Shown here in pieces: positions 1 through 15,200 of a stretch of DNA of 64,000 nt. The stretch is from Oryza sativa Japonica Group. Lineage: Eukaryota; Streptophyta; Magnoliopsida; Poales; Poaceae. The DNA lies in assembly GCF_034140825.1 (NCBI RefSeq), contig NC_089039.1, positions 193,501 through 257,500 of the forward strand, given 5' to 3'. The notes beneath the pieces were generated by a model, which made no database searches, had not been told where the DNA came from, and saw only the letters and a list, made by a program, of their open reading frames with translations. Every line of letters starts with the position of its first letter. The stretch's first letter is position 1. Both the position numbers and the translations under genes were made by a program.

Positions 1-62
1 CTATCCAATCCCAATCCACCTGAGCGAGAGAGAGAGAAAGGGTCTCCTCCTCAACATCAACA

Positions 63-2521
<2,459 letters not shown>

Positions 2522-2806
2522 TAGGTGCCAGAGGGCTAATCTTCTTCCCCCGGAGACTTTGCTGTTTTTGGTTTCATAGTAAGCTGTGAACTTATCGCAT
2601 GTTCTCCGCGCAGTCAGAGATCATGCTGAGTTGAGGCCAAGATTTCTAAGTTGAGAAGAATCCTCTATTGTTCGGCTGGAATAAAACGTTCTTACCTGTC
2701 GAGGGTCAGGAAATAATGTTGTGGTTCATGAAAGATCAAATGTCTGTCTTTTCGTGCATACGCAGACTAAAGTTACTCCTTTCCCAATACCTTTTGTTGC
2801 TGCATA

Positions 2807-3045
2807 CTCTCTCTGTCCTAAAAAAAACAAACCCTGGTTTCCGTGCTCAAAGTTTGACCGTCCGTCTTATTTGAAAAAATTATGAAAAAAATTAAAAAGA
2901 CAAGTCACGCATAAAATATTAATCATGTTTTATCATCTAACAACAATGAAAATACAAATTATAAAAAAAAATCATATAAGACGGACAGTCAAAGTTGGAC
3001 ACGGAAACTCAGGGTTTGCCTTTTTTTTTTTTGGGACGGAGGGAG
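2807..3045. mobile_element. Stowaway-type MITE (copy 1 of family A)
   Basis: About 240 bp, starting CTCTCTCTGTCC and ending GGGACGGAGGGAG, flanked by TA on both sides as for Tc1/mariner MITEs. The inner sequence is an imperfect inverted repeat (CCGTGCTCAAAGTTTGACCG on one arm, CAAAGTTGGACACGG on the other). It is closely similar to the copy at 24945-25192. It lies in the 3' flank of the cyclophilin gene. Confidence 0.85.
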
Positions 3046-3055
3046 TATTTACTAA

Positions 3056-3330
3056 GGCCCTGTTTACATCTCACCCTAAAATTCATCCTATCACATCAAA
3101 CGTTTGAACACAAACATGAAGTATTAAATATATGTTAAAAAATAGCTAATTGCACAGATTGCGACTAATTGCTCTATGATTTGACAATGTGGTGCTATAG
3201 TAAACATTTGCTAATGATGGATTAAATAAGCTTAATAATTCGTCTCGTGGTTTATTGATGGATTCTGTAATTAGTTTTTTTATTAGTGTCCAAACACCCC
3301 ATGCGACATCCTATATAATTCCTGATGTGA
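3056..3330. mobile_element. Tourist-like MITE, 3' end unclear
   Basis: Begins with TAA then GGCCCTGTTTACATCTC, the terminal signature shared with the elements at 20675, 22538 and 25547. The interior carries the same motifs (AAACGTTTGAACACAAAC, a GTGCTATAGTAAACATTTGC arm). The right end does not close with a clean terminal repeat, so the end given is approximate and the copy may be truncated or recombined. Confidence 0.6.
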
Positions 3331-3479
3331 CACGTAAAACTTTACCCCTCAGTTGCTCTTTGTACATCCTCTGGTTTTGGCCTTATACTGGGCACTGCAC
3401 TAGGTAGAAAGAACTAGCTGATGCTACCTAAGTACTACATTGCAGGCTTGCAGCTGATGAGGAAATAACCGATGAATTT

Positions 3480-3720
3480 GGTGGTGTTTGAATCTCCTAA
3501 AGATTAAAGATTAAGTGTTTCACGTAAAATGAGAGGATAATAACGTGTGATTAATTAAGTTTTAATTATTATAAACTTAAAAATGGATTAATCTGATATT
3601 TTAGAACAATTTTCATATAAAAAGTTTTCGCACGAATCACACCGTTTAGCAGTTTGAAAAGCATGCCACTTTAATCCAAAATTTAATCCACCGTTTTCAG
3701 GACATTCGAACGGGGCTGTT
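3480..3720. mobile_element. Non-autonomous DNA-transposon-like repeat
   Basis: A stretch of about 240 bp running from GGTGGTGTTTGAATC to ACATTCGAACGGGGC, so the ends are loosely complementary (GTTTGAAT / ATTCGAAC). The body (TTAATTAAGTTTTAATTATT and a CACCGTTTAGCAGTTTGAAAAGC block) resembles a common dispersed rice repeat. The family was not identified; the call rests on recalled similarity and the terminal complementarity. Confidence 0.5.
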
Positions 3721-4206
3721 GCTAGTGTTGCTGTGACTTGACTTGCAACAACACAGCTTAATCTGGGTTAATAATACTACAATTTTTAATCAGGAAACTG
3801 GGCTATAATAATTACTAGTAAAAAAAATAGGGGAGTTTATATCCAATCTTTTTCTTATATGCAATTCAAGTGATGGGACTATAGGCAGCAAGTACTAGTG
3901 TAGTATAGTAAACATTATGGTGGGTAGATATATATATCTCCACCGCACATTCCTCATCGAGTGGACCTTGTGGTCAGCTGCATATCCATACTTGTATGTA
4001 GAGAAGAATGTAATACTGCTCCAGTAGGCAGCATCCTCTCCTCTCCTATATCATCATCATATCCAATCCTTGGTTGGTTGGTTCGTTCACAAGGAGGAAA
4101 GCCTCGAGCATCATCATCAGTAGGAAGAAGAAGAAGAAGAAGAAGAAGAAGAGCAACAGGAAGAAGCAAGCAAGAAGAGGAAGAAGAAGAAAGCAAGGAG
4201 AAGAAG

Positions 4207-4425
4207 ATGCAGGACTGGGGTCCGGTGCTGATATCTTGGGTGCTGTTCATCCTGCTGTCGCCGGGGCTTCTGTTCCAGATACCAGGCAAGTGCAGGTTGA
4301 TCGAGTTCGGCAAGTTCCAGACCAGCGTCGTCTCCATCCTCGTCCACACCATCCTCTTCTTCGCCCTCGACGCCATCTTCCTCGTCGCCATCGGCGTCCA
4401 GATCAACCTTGGCTCCTCTCCCTGA
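4207..4425 (+). CDS. DUF3339 small membrane protein, copy 1
   Basis: Intronless 72-aa protein. The start is the ATG opening MQDWGPVLISW, after a (GAA)n-rich purine leader at about 4120-4206. Two hydrophobic segments (about residues 6-24 and 40-62) flank a short polar loop (PGKCRLIEFGKFQTS). It carries the family core DWGPV, LLSPGL..QIPG, EFG, TS..SI.VH shared by plant DUF3339 proteins. The biochemical role of the family is unknown; the sequence suggests a two-pass membrane micro-protein. A paralogue sits 3.4 kb downstream on the same strand (7788-7997), so the two are a tandem pair. A TATATATATCTCC stretch near 3930 could be core promoter. Confidence 0.85.
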   Translation: MQDWGPVLISWVLFILLSPGLLFQIPGKCRLIEFGKFQTSVVSILVHTILFFALDAIFLVAIGVQINLGSSP

Positions 4426-6212
4426 TTCTCTCTCTTTGTTTCTTCTAGGTAATCTCAATTGCATATGTATAGCAGTATATATGCACCTCCATCCATCATC
4501 TCTACTCACCTTAGCTCGTTAATTTGTACTACTATTTGTGTGTTCCTTCCAATTCTTGGCATAATATTGTGACTCAAAGGAATTGATTTCAGAGTTACTC
4601 ATTACTTAGTTTCTTCCTCCACATATATATGTAGCAAAATCAAAAGTGCACCATTCATAGCATTTCAAGTAAATTACAACTAGCAAATTTCCCACGCAAA
4701 ATTAGGCGAAGCCAATTTTTTTCTTTTTCTTTTTAGTAAGAGCTGGATTTGGCATACACATATATTTTGTTTCCATAGATATTTGTATTTTGTATACAAT
4801 AGATCTTTGAAAGTAGAATTACATTTGATATACAACCACTAGCTTCTATGTCTATACGTCCAATTGTATTTTGCGTACAATAGATTTTTAAGAATATGTT
4901 TTAGATTTCATACACAACTCTTACCTTGTTTTTCAATAGATACAATTATATTTTGTATAAAACTGTGTCAATTAATCTACATCAACACAATATAATTGTT
5001 AATGTGGTAGTTTGTAAACCTCAAGAGTTATCTCGTACTATAATAGGGAGATACTAATAACATATAGTCAGCAGAGGCAGTTTAATTAATTGCTGCAAGT
5101 GCAACCAAAACCATTGGGAGTGCAGGGCAGCATCAGTACAGTAGCAGCAGGGTCCCAAGGAGGAAGAATTTTGGTGGCATTTTGCGTGGCACAATGGTAA
5201 TGGAAAGCATGAAGTAGTTGCCCCATCGCCATTCACAGCGACTGCCCTGGACCTGGACCTGGAACTGGATGGATGTCAAATTAAGTTGAGCTACAAAACA
5301 AAAGCTACACATTATGTGCACAGTACAACCGACTGACCATCCATATATCCATCCTATTCTATTCCTGCAACCAAGCTTCAGGATATATCACACATCTATA
5401 GAGTGTAGTATTTCACAATCTATATTGAACAAATCTCCAAGAATTTTATCCGTGTGGTGTGGTGTGGTGTGGCGTTGCTAGCTCCACCCGGAACTGAATT
5501 AAATTTGGTATCTGCCTAGCATAATAATGATTAAATAACCAGAAAGGTACTGGCAGCATAACGTAGCATCTGAACAAACTGAACTCAGCTGCTCGGTCCA
5601 TCTTAATCAGAGTTTCAGCTGAAGAAAGTTAATCGATTTGTTAATCATGTTGTTAGATTCTAACCAAAAACTAAATGCTCAAGCCTGCTACTGCCAGCCG
5701 CTTTGCTTGACCTCTGCAGTATGCTTACGCGGATTACAGTTAAGAGGGAAAACAACAGGTTGGAGAAACGTAAGTGAATTAGGCAGGCGATCGATCCAGA
5801 CGAAAGGTGGCCTGAGATTAGCACACTGACACGACATCTCGGCTGATTGCATGCGTCACTGAGCTGCACATTTTCCATCCTGATATCGATAATGAATGTA
5901 CTACTGTTGTCTCTACTCATCTCACAAATGCAGTTGGATTATATCATCTCTTAAATTAATGGTTAGTTGGAGAGGCTGATGGAGATATATATCTTCTTGT
6001 GCAAGCAGCCTAGGCACCAAAAAAAGATTCCTTGCTTTACTCTCATCAATTCATCTATCTGATGATTTGGTTTAAGAACTGGCTTAATAATTTTCATCTT
6101 AATTTCCAGAGCAAAGGTTAAGTAGTTATGATTTCATTCAGATGAAGCAACACAGACCCGTCGATCACCACGAATGCGTCATAAAAGGGGGGGATTAATG
6201 AAATGGAACACA

Positions 6213-6274
<62 letters not shown>

Positions 6275-7670
6275 GACAAAAATATATGGATGATGAATAC
6301 TATGTTTTGCACTGGTATGAAAATGTCCATGCATTATTGATTGAGGTACTGCTTTTGAATGGCAGCAGCATATCCAGGTCACTCCATCGATTGTATTTGG
6401 TCATCTCCTCCTCCTGGACCAGCTACAACTTAACTTGATAGCTCAATCCATATGTTCCAGACATACTTGTGGCTTTTGGTTTCGTATCCGACCTTGATCG
6501 GCTTCTTTTTCTTTTTCAACGCACAAAAGTAAAGAAAAGAAAAAAAAATTTGTTTGATCTGTATATCCTGTTGCGCTGCAATTTTGGTCCGGCCATAGAA
6601 AGAAAAGGCTGAAAGCGAGACATGAAACACAAGCACTTACTAGAGCCACAAGCTTGAGATTGGTTGTAATAGTTCCCTCTATCTAATCCGTCCAAGCATC
6701 AAAAAGGGAGGAGCTCCTGCTGCTGCAGCTAGCTAGATAGCACCATCGAACAGTCTGTGCTCCTCTCTATTACTAGCAACTAATTAGCACACGCAATTAC
6801 TACGCAATTAGCAGTAGTGCTCTCTTCAAATGCGTTTGAGCTTGTTCAGAAAGGAAAAGAAGATCGAGTGTCATTAGGTGAGCACTAGCTGAGTCAGGCT
6901 CAGGCATGCAAGAAGCATTTAATTTTTTACTAGTTTAGTTTGCTAGTTGAGCTCAGCATGAAATTATATATATTCATTCATTGTGTGTCCGTTATCAATA
7001 AATGTAAAAATAAATAAATAAAGACGAGCGATGGTACTGCTGCCTATTGTGACAGGAGTATATATGCTATATAGACAGGAGTCCGTCCTTAATTCCGGGT
7101 AATCAGCAAAATGATGACTTTGACGACCAAAGTAATCGCTGCAAGTGCAGGATGAAATCAATCAACGAGATATATAAGCAGATAATACATACACATATAG
7201 TAATAATACTATAGATTAATAGATGGGATGTGAATAGAGAAGTAGTATAGTAAGTAACAGCAGTAGATGGTTGCTGCGAGTATTATGTGGAGAAAGAGGA
7301 AACGGTAGCAATGAGTCGCAAGCAGCATGTGCAACAGAAAGCGAAGCCGCACCAACCGCATACAACCGGTACAGAAAGAAATATGGAATGGCAATGAAAG
7401 CATGATCAACAAGTGCAGTTGCAGTTGCAGTGTAGAGCAGGCACCGGTCGAATTCGAGCCTAATAACCTGCGCTTCTCTTCTCTTCTCTGCTGTGCTTTC
7501 CATCCATCCACTCCCACGAACCGCACCTCACCTTCTTTCTCTTTCATTCTCTCTGTACTGTACGTACGTTGCCAATACTAGTACAGTGAGTGAGTCATTT
7601 GCATCTGCATACCCTACCTTACCTGCTCCTACTACTGCTCGCCTCGCTTACTTACTACCCTCCTGCTCCT

Positions 7671-7702
<32 letters not shown>

Positions 7703-7787
7703 GGAAGCTCTATCGGGAAAGAAATAGGAGGAAGAAGGATTAAGGAAGGAAAGCAAAGCAAGCATTAATTAAAGGAAATTAGGAAGG
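4426..7787. other. Intergenic region between the two DUF3339 genes
   Basis: No convincing gene. It is AT-rich with short scattered open frames that lack codon bias or recognisable motifs, plus a perfect TA microsatellite at 6215-6271. The last part (about 7440-7787) is a pyrimidine-rich then CAA-rich leader, including about ten CAA units near 7672-7702, and probably forms the promoter and 5'UTR of the downstream DUF3339 gene. Confidence 0.7.
6215..6271. repeat. (TA)n microsatellite
   Basis: About 28 uninterrupted AT dinucleotides in intergenic DNA. Confidence 0.97.
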
Positions 7788-7997
7788 ATGTCAGACTGGG
7801 GGCCGGTGGTGATCGCGGTGGTGCTGTTCGTGCTGCTCTCGCCGGGGCTGCTCATCCAGCTCCCCGGGAGGCACCACTTCGTCGAGTTCGGCAACCTGCA
7901 CACCAGCGCCATGTCCATCGTCGTCCACTCCATCATCTACTTCGCCCTCATCACCCTCTTTGTCATCGTCATCGGAGTACACATCACCACCGATTAA
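7788..7997 (+). CDS. DUF3339 small membrane protein, copy 2
   Basis: Intronless 69-aa protein starting MSDWGPVVIAVVLF. Two membrane segments, about residues 6-24 and 40-62, are joined by a polar loop (PGRHHFVEFGNLHTS). It is co-linear with the protein at 4207-4425 along nearly its whole length, sharing the DWGPV, VLF.LLSPGLL, PG, EFG, TS and VH landmarks, so it is a tandem paralogue. The coding part is GC-rich and the flanks AT-rich, as in other grass genes. The leader holds a CAA repeat. Function is unknown for the family; membrane location is inferred from hydrophobicity only. Confidence 0.87.
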   Translation: MSDWGPVVIAVVLFVLLSPGLLIQLPGRHHFVEFGNLHTSAMSIVVHSIIYFALITLFVIVIGVHITTD

Positions 7998-10281
7998 TTT
8001 TTACTTCTTCTTTAGTTTCTTCATTTCTGCAGTTCGTCTGCCCTGCCCTCTGTAATCTCTATCTTCTTCTTTCTTGCTCATCCTGTCTTCTCCCCTCCTC
8101 CATATATATCCTACCTCATATTAATTCTACTATCTACATGGTGCTTCCTTGATGTTCAGCACATCAAACCATGCATAAACCAAGACTGTTTTAAATTATT
8201 ACTGTTTTCTACTAGTATTATATATGCATGGGCAGTTGGCACTGCTATCAAATTCAGATCTCATAGCTAGCTTAATTGAGCAGTTTGGCACATATATTCT
8301 CCCAAATTTTCAGCCTCTACTCTTATTACTCATGTTATTATTATCATCTCCTGTATAAATGTAATCATTGGATGGCCTGTTCTCGATCTGATTCAATTAG
8401 CTAGTTGTACAGTTTAAAGGCGTGTGCTCAGAATCATCCATGAAATGGATCAACGCGATCAGTATTCGGTGGTGTAAGTGTAAAAATATATGCATGTATG
8501 TATGTATGTATGTATGTATGTATGTATGTATGTATGTATGTATGTATGTATGTATGACAGGCAAACAAATTAACACAGGCGTTGCAACAACATTTAGTTA
8601 TAATAATGGATAACCACATCAAGCATAAAGTCGTTGAAGCGTAGAATCAGAGAGTCCATCAGGACAGGGAAATTGCAAGGCGCCAGTGCCATCAACTTTA
8701 CGTTGACACTGCAAGTGCTAATGCGTAGTACGTCTCTCATCACTGCTCATGATCCATCCATCCATCCAACCACTCCATCTGCGTGTGTGTATATGTGTAC
8801 TACTCTACTTTATACGCTACCTGTTTGTACTCCCAGCTGAACTGAAGTTTTATACCATTCTGTTTTCCCAACTGAAGCTTCAAGCTGAGGTTTTGTACAT
8901 ATGCAATGCACCACAGGCTTTACCTAGAGGATGAAGCTGACAAGCACAACAAGTAACTAATCTCTTGACAGATACCATACTATCAGATAGATTCCTGTTA
9001 CCACTCATAGATTGATTGATCGAATTTTCGCACGGGGCCTTGTCTGGTCAGGAACGTTTACCGGCCATCATCTTAAGATGATAAGAGCAAGCGAAATGCT
9101 AGTCAGCCTCACTCACACCTTTGCCTGCCTTTTGGTTCCCTGCCCTTTCATCTGAAACGTCACGGATGAAAGCTGAATTATTTAATGGAGAGCGTTTATG
9201 CAACATCTCTTTCTTGCCTTCTTTTTTCCTCCATTTCTTTATACCCTTCGCTTTCTGATATTCAATACATTTGACCGTATATACGGGCATCACGACAGCC
9301 GCAGATATTTCACTTAAAAAGACCTTCACAAGTGTAAAATGGAGTATACATTACTTAAACATTAGCTGCAAACAGCACATGCACTAGCTTTCCATCTTGT
9401 ACCTAGTTGATCAAGCTGAAAAAAATATTGGGCTTGCTTTTGTACTCCGTAGCTATTACACGCAGTGGATTATTTTTAGCAGCAACATAGACAGTATTAT
9501 AGCAAAAAAGAAATCCAAGTTCCAACTCCTACACAGATGGAATCCATCTCTTAGGTCTCCATAATTACCTACCATTTCACAAGCAAAAACACTATTCTAG
9601 ATTGTAAGCCAGGCAAATTAAGGTACTCCATCCAGGTGATTCTGATTTCTGAAAGACTAACATCTTAAACATCCATGAATGCTTAAGACTGACTGTAATA
9701 GTGCATTATGATATCAGATATCTACTTCTGAAACTACTACACCATAAAGTTCTTCGACATCTTATCTTTACACCAAGACATCTTGTTGGAGAAGCCAACA
9801 ATGCAGTACTAAACAGTTACTAATGCATGCTCGCCTTGCTCGGTTACCAGTAAGAAAAAAAATGCTCAATCCCACAAGATGACTATCAATGGTTGGGTTT
9901 TAATCAGGGATTGATACCACAAGAAGAACCATGCTGCAGTAGCATAGCTAAACCACAACAGAAACCAGGGAGTAAAAAGCAGACGAGTAATAAGGGTTTT
10001 GCAAAACGCAAATGGCAACAGCATAGATTATGTATGGATAACGCTTTCACTCATGATACCAATCAGAGAAAAACACCCAGAATTCATGTTTCATTTTTAC
10101 CCAATATTTGCAATACAGAATCCCTAAACTCAAGGATCTGTAGCTTCCTCACCTAGCCTGGTGCGATGCCATTAGAATTGTAGAAATATGTCTTAGGTCT
10201 CATCAAAATTCCAGGTTATTAAATCATCACAGCAAAGCAAAATCGTATATCAGTTCTTTCCTCATCACAAATCTTCCAGGG
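7998..10281. other. Intergenic region with tetranucleotide repeat and 3'UTR
   Basis: No gene recognised. It holds the 3'UTR of the DUF3339 gene, the (ATGT)n tract at 8494-8556, and near its right end (about 9900-10281) presumably the 3'UTR of the minus-strand CHCH-like gene. Open frames here are short and without family motifs. Confidence 0.6.
8494..8556. repeat. (ATGT)n microsatellite
   Basis: About 15 tandem tetranucleotide units with no visible interruption. It creates spurious Cys-Met-Tyr-Val and Thr-Tyr-Ile-His open frames. Confidence 0.97.
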
Positions 10282-10824
10282 CTACTGAGCAACTTTTGTG
10301 TTGCCCCTTTGCCTCGCCAGGCGAACACATGCTTCAAATCTCTTGACTGCCTCAGCACACTTGAGTGGGTCCTGTGCATTGCTCACGTAACACTGGCGGC
10401 AGTTTGACCTCTCCTCAGTGCATGGCGTGGGGTTTTGGTACGGCAGCTTGAACTCCTTGTCACGCAGGTCTTTTGATTTCTTGATGAGTTCATCACGCAT
10501 CCCAGCATGCTGCTTATCCAGCTTCTCCTGAACCTTTTCGCTCTCTTCCAGAACGGCACGGATGGCTTCCAGCTCTGAAAAAGCAGGTGGGGGTGGTGGA
10601 GGAGCAGGGGTTACGGGGAGATACATGGGAGGCTGCAGTGGCCAGCCAGGAGGAGCCTTGGGTTCAGAAGCTGGGAGTTCCCTTGAGTTGTCCTGGGGCT
10701 CTTGTTGATGTTGTTTGACAGTCTTCTTAGGCTTGGGTTTCCTGGTTTTCTTTTTGATCTTCTCGTCATCACGAGCAAGCTGGTCGATTAGCTTGGTGCT
10801 AATCTGGATGGTGTAGTCACCCAT
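10282..10824 (-). CDS. CHCH-like cysteine-motif protein, probably mitochondrial
   Basis: Single coding exon, 180 aa. The N-terminus (MGDYTIQISTKLID) is followed by a Lys-rich stretch (residues about 21-36), a Gln/Pro-rich linker (about 40-90), a charged helical segment likely to form a coiled coil (about 92-130), and a C-terminal cysteine motif. The cysteine spacing is C-x6-C-x2-C-x10-C-x9-C, close to but not exactly a twin CX9C CHCH fold. By analogy with CHCH proteins it may be imported into the mitochondrial intermembrane space by disulfide trapping, for example as a MICOS- or COX-assembly-type factor. That is inference. A leader intron is visible on the minus strand: donor at 11412/11411, acceptor just above 10846, with the first exon from 11413 upward into a GC-rich promoter beside a CT/TA microsatellite. 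Confidence 0.78.
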   Translation of the reverse strand: MGDYTIQISTKLIDQLARDDEKIKKKTRKPKPKKTVKQHQQEPQDNSRELPASEPKAPPGWPLQPPMYLPVTPAPPPPPPAFSELEAIRAVLEESEKVQEKLDKQHAGMRDELIKKSKDLRDKEFKLPYQNPTPCTEERSNCRQCYVSNAQDPLKCAEAVKRFEACVRLARQRGNTKVAQ

Positions 10825-11640
10825 AACAGAAAGTTACAAACAGACGCTGCAATAGAAGTAACCAAAAGGAAACCAGGTTGAGGCATCAGCATGAAGTTTA
10901 CTTAAGTAGTAACACAATGCAGCAAGCACATACACAGGAGGTATTGAAATGCAGTCGTAAAAAGCGCATGTTCATCATATATGTTAGCATAATACAATGA
11001 AGCACATTGTGCTGGTTGTATGTGAAGGAAGATGAGAAACATTTATACAGCTTGGTTGATACTGACAGAGAGTATGGAGCATAGAAGAAGAAGCTGTAAA
11101 CTAGGCATGACTGTGTGCCAAGTTAAATCAGAGCAAACAGTGTAGTGGCATTTATCTTGATTTTTTTTATTTTAAAAGGAGGAGTCATCCCCTAATTCAA
11201 GATCATCTATCTTTGTTTCTTCGGCTGCCAGATCTGCCTAGACAATTGGCTATTAGGAGGATTCTTTGCATAAAAAGTGCATGTGCAGGAAGGTGGGCGA
11301 GAGATCAATTACCGGATTCGCGGCAACACCGCGATTCCGATGGCAAATCCTAACGTCCTAAAAAGTAGGTAATTGAAGGGATAGTTGGCGAGGGGATCGA
11401 GCGGATGCTTACCTGAGCGGTCGAGGTCGATGGGGCGACGCAGGAGAAAGAGGAACGGCGCCAGAGGAGGAGAGCGAGCGCGAGCTGCGGCGGCGGCGGC
11501 GACGACGGCGATGGCCCGTCGCCCTAGTTCGTCGCGGTTGGGGTTGGGGAGACGAACAGCTTTTCCTCTTCCTCTGCCCTGTCTCTGTGTCGGGCTTTCT
11601 ACTTACTATTATTGGGCTTTTTTCTTCTTTGGGCCATTGC

Positions 11641-12295
<655 letters not shown>

Positions 12296-15200
12296 TCACG
12301 TTGATGCATCTGCCTTTTGCTTCTTGTCCGTCCCATGGAATTTCCTCCCGGCTTCAACCGCCTCCCTGTCAATCAGTTTAAGTAATCAACTTCACTTGTC
12401 GCATGGAATAACAAACACATACACACATGAGTTCCAAACCAATCATAACGACACCCTATATATGTCTATGTTAATTGCTAAACAACGGAGGAATTCATTG
12501 CTTTTCTTTGCTCACAGAGGAAGGCTTTACTACCTGAACGCGCTCACAAGCTCGCCGTTCTCTGGCTCAAGCTGCACCCCCTCATAGAAGGCATTCGCGG
12601 CTTCTTCGAACCTCTGTTGGTATCACCGGAACAACTTCAGCAACAAATATATAGGTAGGTAATCACAACTGCCTATCAGTTCCCAAACTTATCACTGAAA
12701 TCAACAGACCTGCAGCAGGCGCAGTGCCGCGCCTTCCCTGTAGCAAGCTTTCGCCCAGTCTGGCCTCAGCGCTCGACATGCTCTTGCATCCTCCAGAGCA
12801 CGTTCAGCTTGCCCTGCCCGTAGCCAGCAAAGGCTTCTGTTTGAATGCAACGTGGCGTCGTTTGGATTTAACTCAATAGCCTGAAATGTAGTTCCATTCC
12901 ATTCTACTCTTTGAATTTGAGTTCATATGATAAACTTATGCGCCTTTTCTAAAAATACACGCTGTCTTGCGGTTTGGTTCTTACCTGTGTGTAGGCATCT
13001 ACTGCTACTAGGTAGTCTTTATTTCTGAAGGCATCATCACCTCTCGATTTTGCCTCCAATGATCTCTCTTTTGCCTCAGATGACACCTGTACAGTGTCAG
13101 GAAAGCACCATTTGCAGCAATAGTTAGATCTTGAGTCTTACAGTTATTAAATAGTTGGAGCCTTGAAGATGAATAAAACTATAAAGTAAATTGCAATGCA
13201 CCTCAACAAGTTGTGGTACTTGTAATCTGTCTGCTTTCTGAGTTGTAGCTTCCTTTACCTGTGCCTGCAAAATTTATTCAACCATTGGGATCGACAAAGA
13301 ACTTGCAACTAGTAATAGATCATGAGAAGATTGAAGTTGCACCTTTTCCTCGACTGATTTAGTGTATTCTATAATTCCATCAATACTCCAACTCGAAACA
13401 CCTGGAATTGGTGATGTCAAAGGTAAAAGAAGTTCCACAACTTCACGGTTATTCCTCAAAGCAGCAACCTGTATTGGCTTTAGTCCATCCTGTAGAAGAA
13501 TATAATAGTTATTCAACCATTAGCATTACTTAGCTCTACTGCTACACCAAAATCAACAGTCATGTCCTTCAGTGAAATTATGCAGCCCAGTGCTGTTTGC
13601 TCAATAATAATGCAAGAAAGGACAGATGATGGAATTGCAAAAGCAGTTGCCAATCCAGCTAAACAATACACTACAGGGTTACAATAGTTATTCACTGCAT
13701 AATGAAACGGTGGAAATTTTCAGAGTAACACATGCTGACCAAGAAAGGGATATTCATTATCATACATGGTGTGGAACAAACAGCAAACGCTTGACACCCT
13801 CTTACGAATCATTTTGACCAATCAATGCACATGAACCTGGCTATTGACATTTAAATATTTAATGATACACTGGAATTCTGATTAATGTACAACTTACATC
13901 ATCACATGCATTGGGGTCACTTCCAGCTTTAAGTAAACAATTTATTATTTCCATGTTTCCACCATCTGCAGCAATATGTAATGGGGTTGCTCCACCAGCT
14001 CTGATATTCGGATGTGCACCTGCCTGTGTAGCAGATTATATGATCGGTTTTTTATACGAATCATAGATGTAAGGGGTGTAGAAGCAACAGAGCATCAAAC
14101 AAAACCAAGAACAGAAACAGCATATGACAAAAGTAAGAACAGACACTTTGATCCTCTTATCAAAATCTTTTGATATAGGTAGCACACATATAAGAACGTG
14201 ACATACTATGATTTGCCATGCAGCAATCTAATCAATAACACGAAAAATGAGCTTGTCTGAACCCCCATTGCACAAGCCAGATTACTAAACAAGGAAATAT
14301 AGCATACAGAAACCATATGACCAATGAATGGCATCGAAGTGGATAATATCCTAAAGTAAAAGCAACAGATTTTGGTATTTTACTCTTGAAATTAGATTTG
14401 TGTACCTGAATTAGAATATCCAAGCATGGGAGGGAACCCGCTGCAACAGCAGACAACAAAGGCGTAATACCATCATCGTTTTCAGTATTTGGCTGCCAAG
14501 CAATAACTAGCTTCAGTAAAAAAGTTAAGGAAAGGCCACATGAACGGCTGATTGAAAGGTGGTTGAGTGCTAAACAAAGAGAAGCCTGTCCAATTCAAAG
14601 AAACATAATAGATACAGATGCTATTAGAACCAAAAGATAGCATCTTCTTAACAATAGCAAGCTTGAGAACCCTTGGTGGTTACTGTTAAAGTGTCAGTTG
14701 CTACTAGTATTTGACAATATTAAAAGGCGACATATTAAAATTTCAGCATAATGAAGATTTCTGAACAGAATGACTAGAAGCTCAGGTTCGTTAAATCAGT
14801 GAGATATGAAGTGAGATAGGAGATAGTGGATTTATTGAGGAGCAACCTTAGCATCGTGTTGAAGCAAAAGTTTGACTGCCTCTTGCTGTCCATGACCAGC
14901 AGCCCATATGAGGGGTGTGCCGGCATCGCTTTCTGATTCAACATCAACCCCCTTGGAGAGAAATAGTTTCATAAGGTCCAGGTTCCCTGCAGATGCAAAC
15001 AAAAAAAAAAGGAGAGTGGTGTTGGACGCATTTATAGAGGCGTTGGCACAATCAAAATGGGAGAAAAAAGAAAAGAGTATAGACCATCAATCCATGGAAA
15101 GAATGAAGTGAAATGGCAAATAGATGATGAATTTTACCTATGCCGGCAGCATGGTGCAATGGCGTGGCTCCGAGGGAAGAAGCAACGGAAGGATCTGCTC

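Noticed and set aside
4074-4509. Overlapping frames around DUF3339 copy 1, including a 154-aa extension
   Set aside because: The upstream extension reads the GAA-rich leader as poly-Arg/Glu; the family always starts at the M-x-DWGPV sequence, so the short form is preferred.
9893-10156. Plus-strand 87-aa open frame downstream of the CHCH-like gene
   Set aside because: No motif or codon bias, and it lies in the expected 3'UTR of the minus-strand gene.
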